From assembly GCA_964416305.1 (NCBI GenBank), contig CAYQDM010000012.1:1-64000 (forward strand): a stretch of DNA of 64,000 nucleotides. The letters are read 5' to 3'. The DNA comes from Acidaminobacter sp964416305. GTDB taxonomy: Bacteria > Bacillota > Clostridia > Peptostreptococcales > Acidaminobacteraceae. Below are positions 16,887 to 26,408 of the stretch, piece by piece (position 1 is the first letter of the stretch; every line of letters starts with the position of its first letter). The position numbers and the translations under genes are program-made. The notes beneath the pieces were generated by a model, which was not told the DNA's origin, made no database searches, and saw nothing but the letters and a program-made list of their open reading frames with translations.

Positions 16887-17604
16887 AGCTTTTGAAAAAA
16901 TGAATAATACGGAAAAAGAGGAGTTCAGGCGCCTTGTCAACTACCTGATGGCCCGAAGCTTTGTTGTGCGAGACTTCTACGACCACAAGGAAAAGCGCAT
17001 GCGGATCCACCCTGATTTCAGATTTATTGAGCGGCACCTGGACCTTTTCCGGGATTATCTGGGTTATGGGGGCTGGTCGCTGCATAAGGACAACAGCTAC
17101 GGCGTGATTGCCCTGGCCAGCCAGTATGACTATAATCGCCTGCGTCTGGCCAAGTTTACAACCCTGGTGCTCTATACGCTGCGCCTGATTTTCGAGGAAA
17201 AGCGGGAGGAAATCAGCCTCAACAATGAGGTGGTCCTGCGCCTTCACGACCTTGTCCAGAAAATGACCGCCTTGGGCATCCTGGACCGCAAGCCCTCCTA
17301 CAAGGATCTGGGGGACGCGCTGAAGGTCCTCGAGCGTCACAATATCCTCCGCCGGAAGTCCGGCAAAGCTGACGACCCGCAGTGTGTCATGATCCTCTAT
17401 CCCACCATCCTTTTTATTATTCCCAATGAGAAGATTGCCGCGGTGGACGAGCTGATCCGGGAGCGCGCTTCGGAAGACGAAGACCTCCCGGGACAAAACC
17501 CTGAGGACCAAGATTTAGCCGATGGTCTCGGTTCCGAGTCCAGCTTCTCCGCCATTATTGAAGAGGAAGCAGCAGATGATGCCGAGGAGGTGGATGACGA
17601 ATGA
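16876..17604 (+). CDS. jetB: Wadjet subunit JetB (MukE-like)
   Basis: A 242-residue protein in the position and size range of JetB, the KITE subunit (tandem winged-helix dimer) that binds the JetA kleisin. Seen: RLVNYLMARSFVVRDFY, GYGGWSLHKDNSYGVIAL and KFTTLVLYTLRLIFEEKREE, consistent with winged-helix segments, then an acidic tail rich in Asp/Glu (about residues 195-242). The ATG at 16876 lies inside the end of jetA; the stop overlaps the jetC start as ATGA. Such overlaps imply stoichiometric coupled translation. Confidence 0.82.
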   Translation: MWTEAFEKMNNTEKEEFRRLVNYLMARSFVVRDFYDHKEKRMRIHPDFRFIERHLDLFRDYLGYGGWSLHKDNSYGVIALASQYDYNRLRLAKFTTLVLYTLRLIFEEKREEISLNNEVVLRLHDLVQKMTALGILDRKPSYKDLGDALKVLERHNILRRKSGKADDPQCVMILYPTILFIIPNEKIAAVDELIRERASEDEDLPGQNPEDQDLADGLGSESSFSAIIEEEAADDAEEVDDE

Positions 17605-20600
17605 AAATGCTGAAGAAAATGCTGCTGATCAACTGGCACTATTTCCACCAGGAAGAGCTGCACTTTGACCGGATCAACTTCCTGACGGGTCAGAATGCCG
17701 CGGGGAAGTCGACGCTGATTGACGCCCTTCAAGTGGTGCTCCTTGGCGAGACCAGCAGTTCGGTATTCAATAAAGCCGCCAACGAGAAGTCGGAGCGGAC
17801 TATAAAGGGCTATCTGCGGGGCGAAATGGAAGATGACGGCGAAGCGGGGTATCGTTACCTAAGAAACGGTAATTTTTCGTCCTACATTGTTCTGGAGTTC
17901 CAGGATGACGTTAAAAACGCGAGCTTCTGTGCCGGCGCTGTCTTTGATGCTTTGGAAGACGGTACTCACAACCATAAATTTTTTATTTTTGATGGCAAAG
18001 TCCCGGATCATAAGTTCATCCAGAATGAGATTCCTATGAATATTGAGGCGCTGAGGCGCTTCCTGAAGCACAGCTGCGACAAGAAGCACCAATGGCCGGA
18101 CTCCAACCGGGCTTACCGGGATTTGCTCGCCGCGAAACTTGGCAGTCTGAAGCACAAATATTTCAGTCTGCTGAAGAAAGCGGTCCCATTTTCGCCCATC
18201 AGCGACATTGAAAAGTTCATCACGGAGTATGTCTGTGACGTGCGCTCGCGCATTGAGATCCAGGATATCCGGGAAAACCTCAGGCAATACAAAAAGCTGG
18301 AGCATGTCGCTTCTGAGATTGAGGCGAGGATCCGTCAGCTTGAAAAAATTGAAGCCAAGTTTAATGAGGTGACTCAGCTCAGCGAAAGAATCCACGTTCA
18401 GAGCTACATCATAGATCGGGCGGAGCTTGAGATTCTACTGCGCAAAGTGGAGGCTTCACGGCGGGAAAAAGAGTCGGTTCAGAGCGTGCTCCAGACTTTG
18501 GTTGAAGGGCTGGGTGCCCTTGAAGCTGAAATGGAGGCGCTCAGGGAAGCCCACGATCAGAGTGTGGCAGAAAAAGCCAACTCAGATCTCCAGAAGAAAT
18601 TTGACGCGCTTACGCAAAAGATCAAAGAGTCACAGTCCCGTTATGATGAGGGCATGAAAGAGGTTGAGCGCGTTCGGAGAAACCTCCGGGGATATGGAGT
18701 CAAGTGGGCGTCAGCTTTTGAGACGTTGGACGAGTTCTCAGATAAGGTGGGATTGACGGGACCGGAAGGTATCTACCTGTCGCCAGTGATGAAAAATGCC
18801 TCAGACCTGGCAGTACCTGCCCGGCAGCTGAGTGATATGTCCTTGGGTGTTGACGGTCTAAATGCTTTTTCACCCAAAATCCTGAAGACCATGTTTGAGC
18901 GGGTGAGCCAGCTTCGTGCTGAAGCAGGGCCGCTCAGTCATGCGCTGGATCAGGAGGTTCACACCAGGCAAATCAAGCTGAGTGAAACCCGAAGCAGACT
19001 GGAAGACCTGAAAAAAGGAATCAAGCCTTATGACGTCAAGCTGACGGAGCTGAGGCAGCTTCTTTCAACCGACCTTTCGAGGAAAGCCGGACGTCCGGTC
19101 TCGGTCTCAATTTTGGCGGATGAACTGGAAGTAGGCAATGAAACCTGGAAAAAAGCCGTGGAAGCTTACCTTCACACCCAGAAGTTCAACCTCTTGGTCG
19201 AACCTGGATTCTTCCAGGATGCCATAGAGCTCTATGATCGTTTCAAAACCGAAAAGTCACTCTATGACATAGGCCTTGTGGATATTGAAAAAATCATGGC
19301 CCTAAAAAGTCAGCCTATCAGCGGCAGCCTCGCGGAAGAGGTCGAGTCGGACAATCCCCAAGCGCTGGCTTATGCCCGTTATCTGCTGGGTAGAGTCATG
19401 AAATGTGAGCAGGTCCGCGAGCTAAGGCAGTATGACACGGCCATCACGCCGGGGTGCATGCTCTATAAGAGTTATGTCGCCCGCCAGCTCCATCCCAGCC
19501 GCTGGCAGAATCCATTTATTGGGCGCAGATCCATTCAGGAGCAGATCGCGCGTTATGAGCTTCAGGTCAGACAGGATACGGACACTCTGGGTGGCCTGAA
19601 ATCTATCCAACCGGTACTTGCGAGTCTGTCAAACCTGGATCTCATGAGTCAGAATGAATATGAAGACACCGTCGGACGTCTTGAGGGTCTCGGAGCACTG
19701 AAAAAGCTTGAGCTTGAGATTTCAGGATTCATCAGTGAGCGGGATGGACTCGACCTGACCTGGCTCAGCAAAATGGAAGATAAAATTAAGACTTTGTCTG
19801 AGCGGGTTCATCAAAAAAGTGTGGAACGCGACCAGTTTATAAGCAGAAAAGGACGTCTTGAAGGCGGGCTGGAGCAACTGGTCAAGATTCAGATTCCGGA
19901 GCAGACCCACCAGGCTGAAGTTGCCGAAAGGCGGATAAATGAAAGGTTTGAGACGGTCTTTGTTGCAGAAACAGGTCAACCGCGTTTTGAAAATGAATTA
20001 AGGGATAAACAGCCTGAAGTCATCCGGGAAAACTTCCTGCGTTCGAGAAAAGGGCATGAAAGTCAGAAAGAGACGGTCATGCGTGAGCTTCAAACACTCA
20101 GGATCGATTACAATCGCAGTTACAGAATGTCCCATGACAGTCTGGGCGAGGATAACACCGAATACGCAAAAGCGCTGGAAGAACTGCGGCAGAACCGCCT
20201 TCCGGAGTATGTCGAAAAGATCATTGAGGCCCGTGAGAAGACTTATTATGAATTTCGGGATGACTTTCTCGCCAAGCTCAAAGGGAGTTTTGACGAGGTC
20301 CAAGCGCAGATTGGAGAATTGAACGACGCCATCCGCACCAGCAGCTTTGGCAATGACAAGTATCGCTTTACCGTCAAGCCAAAGCCGGAGTATAAAGCGT
20401 ATTACGATATGATCATGGATCCGCTGCTGCTCCAGGCAGGCAACAACATTTTCAGCGCGGCGTTCCGTGAGAAGCATGGGACAGCCATTGAAGAGCTCTT
20501 TAAGAATATTATTGAGATTGATGAGAATGCCAGCGCGGATGCTCATGCCGAGCTTGAGCGCAATATCAAGATCTTCACGGATTACCGAACCTACTTGAAT

Positions 20601-20990
20601 TTCGACTTGCTTGTCACGGATGCGAGCGGCGAAAAAAAGCAGCGCCTGTCAAAGACGCTGCTGAAGAAATCCGGCGGGGAAACGCAGACGCCGTTCTATA
20701 TCTCCGTACTGGCGTCTTTTGCCCAGCTTTACAGAGTCAATCAAACGGGCGCTATGTCGAATACGGCGCGTCTCATCATCTTTGATGAAGCCTTCAGCAA
20801 GATGGACGGTCAGAGGATCCGCGAAAGTCTGGCTCTCCTGAAACGCTTCAAGCTGCAGGCGATTATCTCTGCGCCGCCAGACAAGATCCCGGATATCACG
20901 CCTTTTGTCGAGAACAGTTTGTGTGTCATGCGTTCGGATGACCATGCCTTTGTCAAGGCCTTCACCCGGGAAGAGGTGATGGAGTCATGA
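17601..20990 (+). CDS. jetC: Wadjet subunit JetC (SMC/MukB-like ATPase)
   Basis: An 1129-residue SMC-like ATPase. Walker A GQNAAGKSTLIDALQ lies at residues about 32-46 and the ABC signature-like KKSGGETQTPFYISVLASF near 1020-1040. Walker B RLIIFDEAFSKMDGQRI lies near 1055-1070. Two long coiled coils flank a central hinge-like region around residues 480-640. In Wadjet systems JetC dimers extrude DNA loops and sense small circular DNA. All ATPase motifs are intact, so the gene looks functional. GAGGAGG in the end of jetB serves as ribosome binding site. Both neighbours overlap by 4 bp. Confidence 0.9.
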   Translation: MKMLKKMLLINWHYFHQEELHFDRINFLTGQNAAGKSTLIDALQVVLLGETSSSVFNKAANEKSERTIKGYLRGEMEDDGEAGYRYLRNGNFSSYIVLEFQDDVKNASFCAGAVFDALEDGTHNHKFFIFDGKVPDHKFIQNEIPMNIEALRRFLKHSCDKKHQWPDSNRAYRDLLAAKLGSLKHKYFSLLKKAVPFSPISDIEKFITEYVCDVRSRIEIQDIRENLRQYKKLEHVASEIEARIRQLEKIEAKFNEVTQLSERIHVQSYIIDRAELEILLRKVEASRREKESVQSVLQTLVEGLGALEAEMEALREAHDQSVAEKANSDLQKKFDALTQKIKESQSRYDEGMKEVERVRRNLRGYGVKWASAFETLDEFSDKVGLTGPEGIYLSPVMKNASDLAVPARQLSDMSLGVDGLNAFSPKILKTMFERVSQLRAEAGPLSHALDQEVHTRQIKLSETRSRLEDLKKGIKPYDVKLTELRQLLSTDLSRKAGRPVSVSILADELEVGNETWKKAVEAYLHTQKFNLLVEPGFFQDAIELYDRFKTEKSLYDIGLVDIEKIMALKSQPISGSLAEEVESDNPQALAYARYLLGRVMKCEQVRELRQYDTAITPGCMLYKSYVARQLHPSRWQNPFIGRRSIQEQIARYELQVRQDTDTLGGLKSIQPVLASLSNLDLMSQNEYEDTVGRLEGLGALKKLELEISGFISERDGLDLTWLSKMEDKIKTLSERVHQKSVERDQFISRKGRLEGGLEQLVKIQIPEQTHQAEVAERRINERFETVFVAETGQPRFENELRDKQPEVIRENFLRSRKGHESQKETVMRELQTLRIDYNRSYRMSHDSLGEDNTEYAKALEELRQNRLPEYVEKIIEAREKTYYEFRDDFLAKLKGSFDEVQAQIGELNDAIRTSSFGNDKYRFTVKPKPEYKAYYDMIMDPLLLQAGNNIFSAAFREKHGTAIEELFKNIIEIDENASADAHAELERNIKIFTDYRTYLNFDLLVTDASGEKKQRLSKTLLKKSGGETQTPFYISVLASFAQLYRVNQTGAMSNTARLIIFDEAFSKMDGQRIRESLALLKRFKLQAIISAPPDKIPDITPFVENSLCVMRSDDHAFVKAFTREEVMES

Positions 20991-22285
20991 TGGCCTATGG
21001 ACTCAGAATTCTAAATCTCCTGGTGGATAAATATGAGAAAAGCGAGGCCTACCGCCAGCAGCAAAAGCAGGACCGGCGGATCATGCTAAAACTTCCCAAA
21101 GAGTTTAGCGCCTATAACATGGAGGATCTTGACGCCAAGATCCTCTTTCACGCGGACATAACTCAGCTGAAGGAGGAGGGGCTGCTGGACTTTGCCTGGG
21201 TGAAACACGAAGACGGCAATATCATGAAAGAAGTTTGGCTAAATCTTGACCAACTGGAGTCCGTTTACGCGAGACTGGGAAGGACGCCAAAACTTGAAAC
21301 TGTGGACTCCGTGGCGGCGTTGATCGAGCACGCACATTTCCACTATTATACTTGGCTGAATGTGTTTGTTGAGGGTGTCAGGCAGAGGATCGAATCCAGG
21401 AAAACCTATACACCGCTGCTGCCCAAAGATCCTGTGCAGGCCAGTCAGATTATCGAGCTTCTGGCACGTCTGGACAGTTTTAATGGCGAACCGGTCAATG
21501 AGCGGGTGCTCAGCAGCCAGCTTTTCAAGGATTCGAAGTATTTCCAAAATACGCTTAAGACCCGCGTACTCAGGATTGTGCGGGATTACTGCGACTTACT
21601 GGATGCCGGGACAGAAGAAAGCGAAGGGGAGGATCTTCCTGAGTCCAGTGAAGAGCTGCTGCTTCAGATGATTGGAATTTACAAAAATCCTGAGGTCATA
21701 GAGTTCTGCGGTCCATTAAAGGGTTGGATTGGCAGTACAGCGGCGGACTTCACCCCTTTTTTCCATGGTGCGCTGGTCAACGCAGAAACGGTCAAAGACC
21801 TGAGGTTTGATAGCGCCTGCGTCACCCGTCCTGTTTCAAGGGTGCTGCTCATTGAGAATAAGGCCAATTATGAGCATTACATCAGAAGAAAGCAGAATGA
21901 GGATGAGGTCGTCATTTATCACGGCGGCTTCTACAGTCCGGTGAAAGGCATGCTGATCCGTAAAGTCTATGAGGCGCTGAAGTCAAATGACTGTGAAATC
22001 CTGGTGGAACACTGGTCGGACATAGATCTTGGCGGTTTTAGGATCTTCAACCGGCTGAGGAAAAATATCATACCTTCGGTCAGACCGTTTCGCATGGATT
22101 TGTCCGCTCTCGAAGCCATGAGACCTTTCTGGCGTCCCATCAGCAAGGCCTATGCTATGAAATTGGAACAGCTGCTTGACGATGAGTCATTTGTCGAATT
22201 CCATGAAGTCATTCGTATGATGTTGAGTGAGAAATGCAAAGTGGAGCAGGAGAGTTTTTTGGTGCGGCAGGGAGAGGCGTTTTGA
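20987..22285 (+). CDS. jetD: Wadjet subunit JetD (Toprim-like nuclease)
   Basis: A 432-residue protein ending the operon. The C-terminal half matches the DUF2220/Toprim-like nuclease domain of JetD: VLLIENKANYEHYIRR (catalytic Glu), VVIYHGGFYSP, and EHWSDIDLGGFRIFNRL (the DxD and following GG). The N-terminal half is an arm region with charged helices. JetD cleaves the plasmid trapped by JetABC. The start ATG overlaps the jetC stop. A perfect 12-bp hairpin terminator follows 37 bp after the stop. Confidence 0.88.
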   Translation: MMAYGLRILNLLVDKYEKSEAYRQQQKQDRRIMLKLPKEFSAYNMEDLDAKILFHADITQLKEEGLLDFAWVKHEDGNIMKEVWLNLDQLESVYARLGRTPKLETVDSVAALIEHAHFHYYTWLNVFVEGVRQRIESRKTYTPLLPKDPVQASQIIELLARLDSFNGEPVNERVLSSQLFKDSKYFQNTLKTRVLRIVRDYCDLLDAGTEESEGEDLPESSEELLLQMIGIYKNPEVIEFCGPLKGWIGSTAADFTPFFHGALVNAETVKDLRFDSACVTRPVSRVLLIENKANYEHYIRRKQNEDEVVIYHGGFYSPVKGMLIRKVYEALKSNDCEILVEHWSDIDLGGFRIFNRLRKNIIPSVRPFRMDLSALEAMRPFWRPISKAYAMKLEQLLDDESFVEFHEVIRMMLSEKCKVEQESFLVRQGEAF

Positions 22286-22321
22286 CAAAAATGTCTGTAA
22301 GTGGGAAGTTTATTGAACACG

Positions 22322-22352
22322 AACGACCATCGGCAGCCGATGGTCGTTTTTT
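22322..22352 (+). terminator. Terminator of the jet operon, dispersed-repeat type
   Basis: AACGACCATCGG (22322-22333), a CAG loop and CCGATGGTCGTT (22337-22348) form a perfect 12-bp stem followed by TTTT. It carries the same GACCATCGG core as the other dispersed hairpins but with a 3-nt loop. Confidence 0.9.
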
Positions 22353-22493
22353 CGAAGTTTATAACTATATCTCTCATATTTCGCCCAATTAAAATTTCCA
22401 AATAAGATTTTATCTGTTTCCGATATTTACAAAAATGATTTTGAATCGACCTCGAATAATAGTAATATCAAGGTTTTACGAGGAGCGATTCTG

Positions 22494-22800
22494 ATGGATA
22501 TCCGATTTGATCAGATTAAGTCAAACAGTAATGACAAAGCAGGATTAAACACCGGTCGTTTTGAGCAAACAGGCGTTAATAATGTGTTTAATCAGTTGCT
22601 GACTCAACCAGCAGGATGGCCACCAGAAATACCGTACGGAACACTTGTAAAAATGATACTGGTCAATATTGCAGATGATCATCATCCACTATCCGGGATG
22701 CATGATTACTTTGAAGATGTGAATCTCGAAGCCAATTTAGGCATTCGTGTGAATCTCGCTAAAATCAATGATGGCCACTTCGGTGGCTTCCTTGATCTGA
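22494..22800 (+). pseudogene. IS1634-type transposase N-terminal fragment (DUF4277)
   Basis: The frame encodes a DUF4277-like N-terminal domain of IS1634/IS4-related transposases: a GVNNVFNQLL segment, IPYGTLVKMILVNIADDHHP, DYFEDVNLEANLG and LAKINDGHFGGFLD. The domain then runs into unrelated sequence and stops at 22847. The DDE catalytic domain is absent. It is a relic immediately downstream of the Wadjet operon and abutting a gene on the other strand, and it marks past transposition at the edge of the defence region. Confidence 0.65.
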
Positions 22801-22820
22801 GATATTTGCAGCATGCCCTT

Positions 22821-23339
22821 TTACCCTCTTCTGAGTTGCAGGGATGAAGACAAAGCCTTTATAAGAACGGGAACCACCAGAAGCTGCAGCGTCATGCCTG
22901 GAAGTCCTGTCAGCACAGCACTTTTCATATACATGACCGGATTCATTTGAACGGCGAACAAAGTCGTCGTCGCTACCGCGGCGATACCAAGGACAACGCG
23001 ACCGACCAGCATGGAAATGACAAGTGCGGCATAAACATTCACGCGGTGTTTGTTGATCAGCCATGACATGGTCCATCCATAAGCGGCAAGTTCAAAGGCC
23101 ATAAGAAAGGCGATTGGAAAAAGTGGCGGCATCCCCGTAGCAATAGAGCTCGTCAGCGGAGTAAGCGCACCTGCGATCAAAGCAATCCAAGGGTTGACAA
23201 AAGCTGCACCGACGAGAATTGGCAAATGCATTGGAAGAAATATGGTTCCGCTGACAGAGGTGAGATGAAAGACCGTTGGTACCAGAAGTCCCAACGCAAT
23301 GATTAGCGCGCCACGGATCAAAGATTTTGTATGGTTCAC
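22821..23339 (-). CDS. ECF transporter S component
   Basis: A 172-residue hydrophobic protein with about five to six membrane segments and the S-component hallmark SGTIFLPMHLPILVGAAF in the first third, followed by NPWIALIAGALTPLTSS. ECF S components bind a vitamin or trace nutrient and dock onto a shared EcfAAT module, which is not present here. The vitamin cannot be assigned. The start is GTG at 23339, preceded by GGAGG (23353-23349 on the minus strand). The 3' end overlaps the tail of the transposase-relic frame on the opposite strand. Confidence 0.75.
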   Translation of the reverse strand: MNHTKSLIRGALIIALGLLVPTVFHLTSVSGTIFLPMHLPILVGAAFVNPWIALIAGALTPLTSSIATGMPPLFPIAFLMAFELAAYGWTMSWLINKHRVNVYAALVISMLVGRVVLGIAAVATTTLFAVQMNPVMYMKSAVLTGLPGMTLQLLVVPVLIKALSSSLQLRRG

Positions 23340-23778
23340 TTTTAAATCCTCCAATTACTGTTATTTGCCGTTATCTGGTTAAATCTGTTTAAAAGTCTTA
23401 TCATCTGTACTTTATTCCGCTTCTGATGCCTCGTCTTTCCTGAACCAGAGTGCCAGCTCTTCCCTTGTTGCGACTCATGGGATATTCTACGCCGTTGTTA
23501 CCCCAAGAGTAACCATTGGAAAGGTGATCCACCGGGGGTACAAAAAACCCTGGAGAGATAATGTCAGGGGCTGATGAGACATGTGGGATTCCCTGAAGAC
23601 CTATTTATTCGAGGAGCAGTGTGATCTAAAACCCCAAATTTAATCCTTAAAAAGCAAACCTATTTCACCGGAACATGAGATATCATTTCACCGCAAGAAT
23701 CTTTTCGTTGCCATTTGTACATGAGTTTGCAGCGATTATAGGATGGTTTCAAACAAAGTCGAGTCTTGAGGCCTTAAA
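23340..23778. other. Gap without recognised gene
   Basis: Upstream of the S-component gene on the minus strand. A minus-strand open stretch of about 65 codons (roughly 23410-23605, containing YSWGNNGVEYPMSRNKGRAG) lacks a start codon with ribosome binding site; it may be the end of a decayed gene that I do not recognise. No known riboswitch consensus was recognised. Confidence 0.35.
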
Positions 23779-24786
23779 TCAGATGTTTTTGTAGTAGTCA
23801 TCAACCGTATCAAAAAACGCCTGGATGTTATCCCAACTTGAAAGTGGTGGGATATCGCAACCGGATGAAATTATGAAATTTGGATATTTTGCGCAGTCCT
23901 TAAGCAGACTAAGCGTTTCGGTTGTTATAGATTCAACGGTTCCGTTTTTAAATTGTTGTGAAGGTGAGATGTTGCCCATTGCAACAATATTTTCAGGAAT
24001 ATATTTCATCATGTCACGCATATCAATGGCATCTCCAAAGTGAAATGCGGTGGCATTGGTTCCCAAAATTGAATTTATGCTCGGAATGGTTGCGTTTCCA
24101 CAGTTGTGGTATACTATCGCAAAATTCTCATCCTGGACAGCGTTTACGATTTTCTTCACATAGGAAGATGAAAATTCCTCAACTAATCCCGGTGATAACA
24201 GACCGGCTAGTGGTTCTGCCATAACTATACCGTTGGCGCCTGCAGCTTTGTAAGCTTTACTATATTCAATCAAAAAGTCTGTAACTTTTTCAAGGACAAT
24301 ATGGACCATGTCGGGGTCTTCATAACAATAGATCATAGCTTCTGAGACATCCATTAATCGGCCAGCCAGTGAAAATGGCCCTATCACGCCGCCAAATACA
24401 GGTTTGTCATTAATTGACTGCGCCGCCAGTCGGATCGCTTCAATGTAAACGCCTGTTCTGCCACTGCCGACATCGGGAATTTTTAACGCTTCTGCCTCTT
24501 CAAAAGTTGAAATTATTTTCCCAATAACGGTAGGTACTTCGTCATCGCAAAATTTAATTTTCGATCCGAAGGACTCGGCTTCAACAGATAAATCCATCAT
24601 ACTTAAAGCAGCAGCTGAGTTCACTTTCTCTGAAATCAGTTTCATACCCACTGCCTGCTTTTTACTGTCAGATATAAGATCAACAACACTTATATCAAGT
24701 AGTTGGATAGCAGGAAAAGACAAGACCGGTATGGCCTTCTTTGTGGGAGAAGCAATCATTTCTGAGAACCAATTTGTCATGTTCAT
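23779..24786 (-). CDS. Uroporphyrinogen decarboxylase-family / MtaA-like methyltransferase
   Basis: A 335-residue TIM-barrel protein of the UroD/MtaA/CmuA superfamily. Seen: FGGVIGPFSLAGRLM, AEPLAGLLSP, and the zinc-site elements VYHNCGNA and SSGCDIPP that distinguish corrinoid:thiol methyltransferases from true heme decarboxylases. GAGGTGG precedes the ATG. No corrinoid protein or reductive activase lies nearby, so the methyl donor is unknown. It is divergent from the lacI gene across a 391-bp gap, and may belong to the same regulon. Confidence 0.82.
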   Translation of the reverse strand: MNMTNWFSEMIASPTKKAIPVLSFPAIQLLDISVVDLISDSKKQAVGMKLISEKVNSAAALSMMDLSVEAESFGSKIKFCDDEVPTVIGKIISTFEEAEALKIPDVGSGRTGVYIEAIRLAAQSINDKPVFGGVIGPFSLAGRLMDVSEAMIYCYEDPDMVHIVLEKVTDFLIEYSKAYKAAGANGIVMAEPLAGLLSPGLVEEFSSSYVKKIVNAVQDENFAIVYHNCGNATIPSINSILGTNATAFHFGDAIDMRDMMKYIPENIVAMGNISPSQQFKNGTVESITTETLSLLKDCAKYPNFIISSGCDIPPLSSWDNIQAFFDTVDDYYKNI

Positions 24787-25146
24787 AATGAGCCACCTCG
24801 TAGGTTTAATTTAGTTCTAATTATATTGATTGTTAATTTTTTATTGTAGAAGATTTGTTTGATTTTTTGTATTATTTTTAACAAATTAAATTAAAAACCG
24901 TCTGTTCCTAATTGTTCGGTCGGAATAGTGGGCTGAAACTGTGGACATTTTGAAAGTATTTGTCCGAGCCGTGACATAATTATATAATTCGGAGATAATA
25001 TTGAGTAATGAAATTGTTAAAGGGTAGAAATGAGCCAGATTATTTAAAATCATTCTGAATTTTCTGATATTTATTAAATTTTATAAATGAGATATGATGG
25101 TGTCAGGGTTTGAAAAGATGATGACACATTTATTTTTATAAATAGA
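24787..25146. other. AT-rich divergent gap upstream of lacI
   Basis: Between the divergent MtaA-like and lacI genes. Apart from the operator next to lacI (25147-25158) and a TATAAA at 25137-25142, I see no gene or convincing complete promoter. Confidence 0.4.
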
Positions 25147-25158
25147 GAATACGTATAC
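25147..25158. promoter_or_regulatory. LacI-type operator in front of lacI
   Basis: GAATACGTATAC differs at one position from the perfect palindrome GAATACGTATTC at 31119-31130. It lies 20 bp before the lacI start, next to TATAAA at 25137-25142, consistent with autoregulation. Confidence 0.6.
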
Positions 25159-25177
25159 TTATTATGGGGGCGCTGGC

Positions 25178-26197
25178 ATGGTTAACAAAAAAATTGAGGA
25201 ACGCAGAATTACTGCAAAAGATGTGGCGCGTCTAGCGGGTGTTTCTCAGCCTACGGTTTCACGAGTGTTTTCATCTGATAAGAAGGTAGCGCCGGAAACC
25301 TGTGAGAAAGTTCTGGCGGCTGTTCTCGAACTCGGCTATAAGCCAAATGCAATCGCTCGCAGCCTTACCTCTCAAAGAACGGACATAATTGGGATCGTCA
25401 CTCAGTTGAGCAAAGGGTTTTTTCTTCCAACACTGGACATGATCTCAAGAAAATTGCAAAAAGCAGGCAAACAGGTGCTTTTATTTAACGTTGAGCCTGA
25501 CCAGGTCCTGGATGATGTCATTTTTAGAGTCCTCCAGTATCAGGTAGATGGCCTGATCATCACAGCAGCGACCCTATCTTCTAAAATGGCAGATGTTTGC
25601 GCCCGGCAAGGAACCAAAGTTCTCTTATTCAATCGTTACATTCTGGGGACCCAAGTGAATGCCGTCAGCTCTGATAACGTAGAAGGTGGACGCATGGTAG
25701 CCAATTGCTTGTTGGATACCGGGCACAAGCGGCTGGCTTTTCTTGGCGGCGGAGAAATGGTGACAACCACGGTGGATCGCTTGAAAGGCTTTGGCGATCG
25801 GATTAGAGAACGGGGTATTGAGGATTTTATTATTGATTATGCCGGAGAATACTTCTATGATGCCGGAAGAAGTGTTGGAAAACGGCTGCTTGAAAGGCCC
25901 GACAGGCCGGATGCGATTTTCTGTGCAGGGGATGTTTTGGCGCTTGGCGTCATGGATGCAGCCCGCCATGATTTAGGGCTGAGGGTGCCTGAGGATGTTT
26001 CTGTGGTAGGGTATGATGACGTCGCAGTAGCATCTTGGCCGCCTTATGATCTCACCACTGTCAGACAGCCGTTTGATGAAATGGTGGATACCGGCATTGA
26101 AATGCTTCTGAGAAGTATTGAAAATCGAGATTCAGAGCCGGAATTGAAACTTTTTCAAGGAAAACTTATAAAACGTTCAACTGTGAAGAACCTTTGA
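25178..26197 (+). CDS. LacI-family transcriptional regulator
   Basis: A 339-residue LacI/GalR regulator. Residues about 12-60 form the HTH and hinge helix (TAKDVARLAGVSQPTVSRVF, LGYKPNAIARSLTSQRT). The rest is a periplasmic-binding-protein-like effector domain (IIGIVTQLSKGFF, LGVMDAARHDLGLRVPEDV). It sits at the head of the 26.6-36.1 kb cluster, and matching 12-bp operators occur at its own start and at the two cluster promoters, so it is the likely repressor. The effector is presumably the transported substrate, unknown. A terminator follows. Confidence 0.9.
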   Translation: MVNKKIEERRITAKDVARLAGVSQPTVSRVFSSDKKVAPETCEKVLAAVLELGYKPNAIARSLTSQRTDIIGIVTQLSKGFFLPTLDMISRKLQKAGKQVLLFNVEPDQVLDDVIFRVLQYQVDGLIITAATLSSKMADVCARQGTKVLLFNRYILGTQVNAVSSDNVEGGRMVANCLLDTGHKRLAFLGGGEMVTTTVDRLKGFGDRIRERGIEDFIIDYAGEYFYDAGRSVGKRLLERPDRPDAIFCAGDVLALGVMDAARHDLGLRVPEDVSVVGYDDVAVASWPPYDLTTVRQPFDEMVDTGIEMLLRSIENRDSEPELKLFQGKLIKRSTVKNL

Positions 26198-26225
26198 TTT
26201 AAATTCAATAGATCCAGTTAATTTG

Positions 26226-26256
26226 ACTACCTGCTTCGCGGGTAGTTTTATTTTTT
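26226..26256 (+). terminator. Terminator after lacI
   Basis: ACTACCTGC (26226-26234), loop TTC and GCGGGTAGT (26238-26246) with one T-G pair, followed by TTTATTTTTT. Confidence 0.88.
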
Positions 26257-26354
26257 GGAGTGATTCTTAATCAATAGGGAAATACTACATTCGAAAAGTG
26301 GATAGATATCATAGGAAAATACGCCGTCAATCCTATTATGAACTTAAAAACAAC

Positions 26355-26408
26355 TTGACACCTTTTGCTTTAAGTAGTAATAATAGAGTAAAGCATGAAT
26401 GCGTATTC
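26355..26408 (+). promoter_or_regulatory. Promoter and LacI operator of the catabolic cluster
   Basis: TTGACA (26355-26360), 17-bp spacer, TAATAA (26378-26383). The palindrome-like GAATGCGTATTC (26397-26408) begins 14 bp after -10, over the expected start of transcription, as in classical LacI repression. The untranslated leader to 26604 is about 200 nt and holds no gene. Confidence 0.78.

Noticed and set aside
22820..22847. Tail of the transposase-relic frame beyond the DUF4277 match.
   Set aside because: It runs antisense into the S-component gene and has no resemblance to the transposase family, so it was not counted as part of the relic.
23565..23605. CTGATGAG string resembling the hammerhead core.
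   Set aside because: No stem II and no GAAA element follow.
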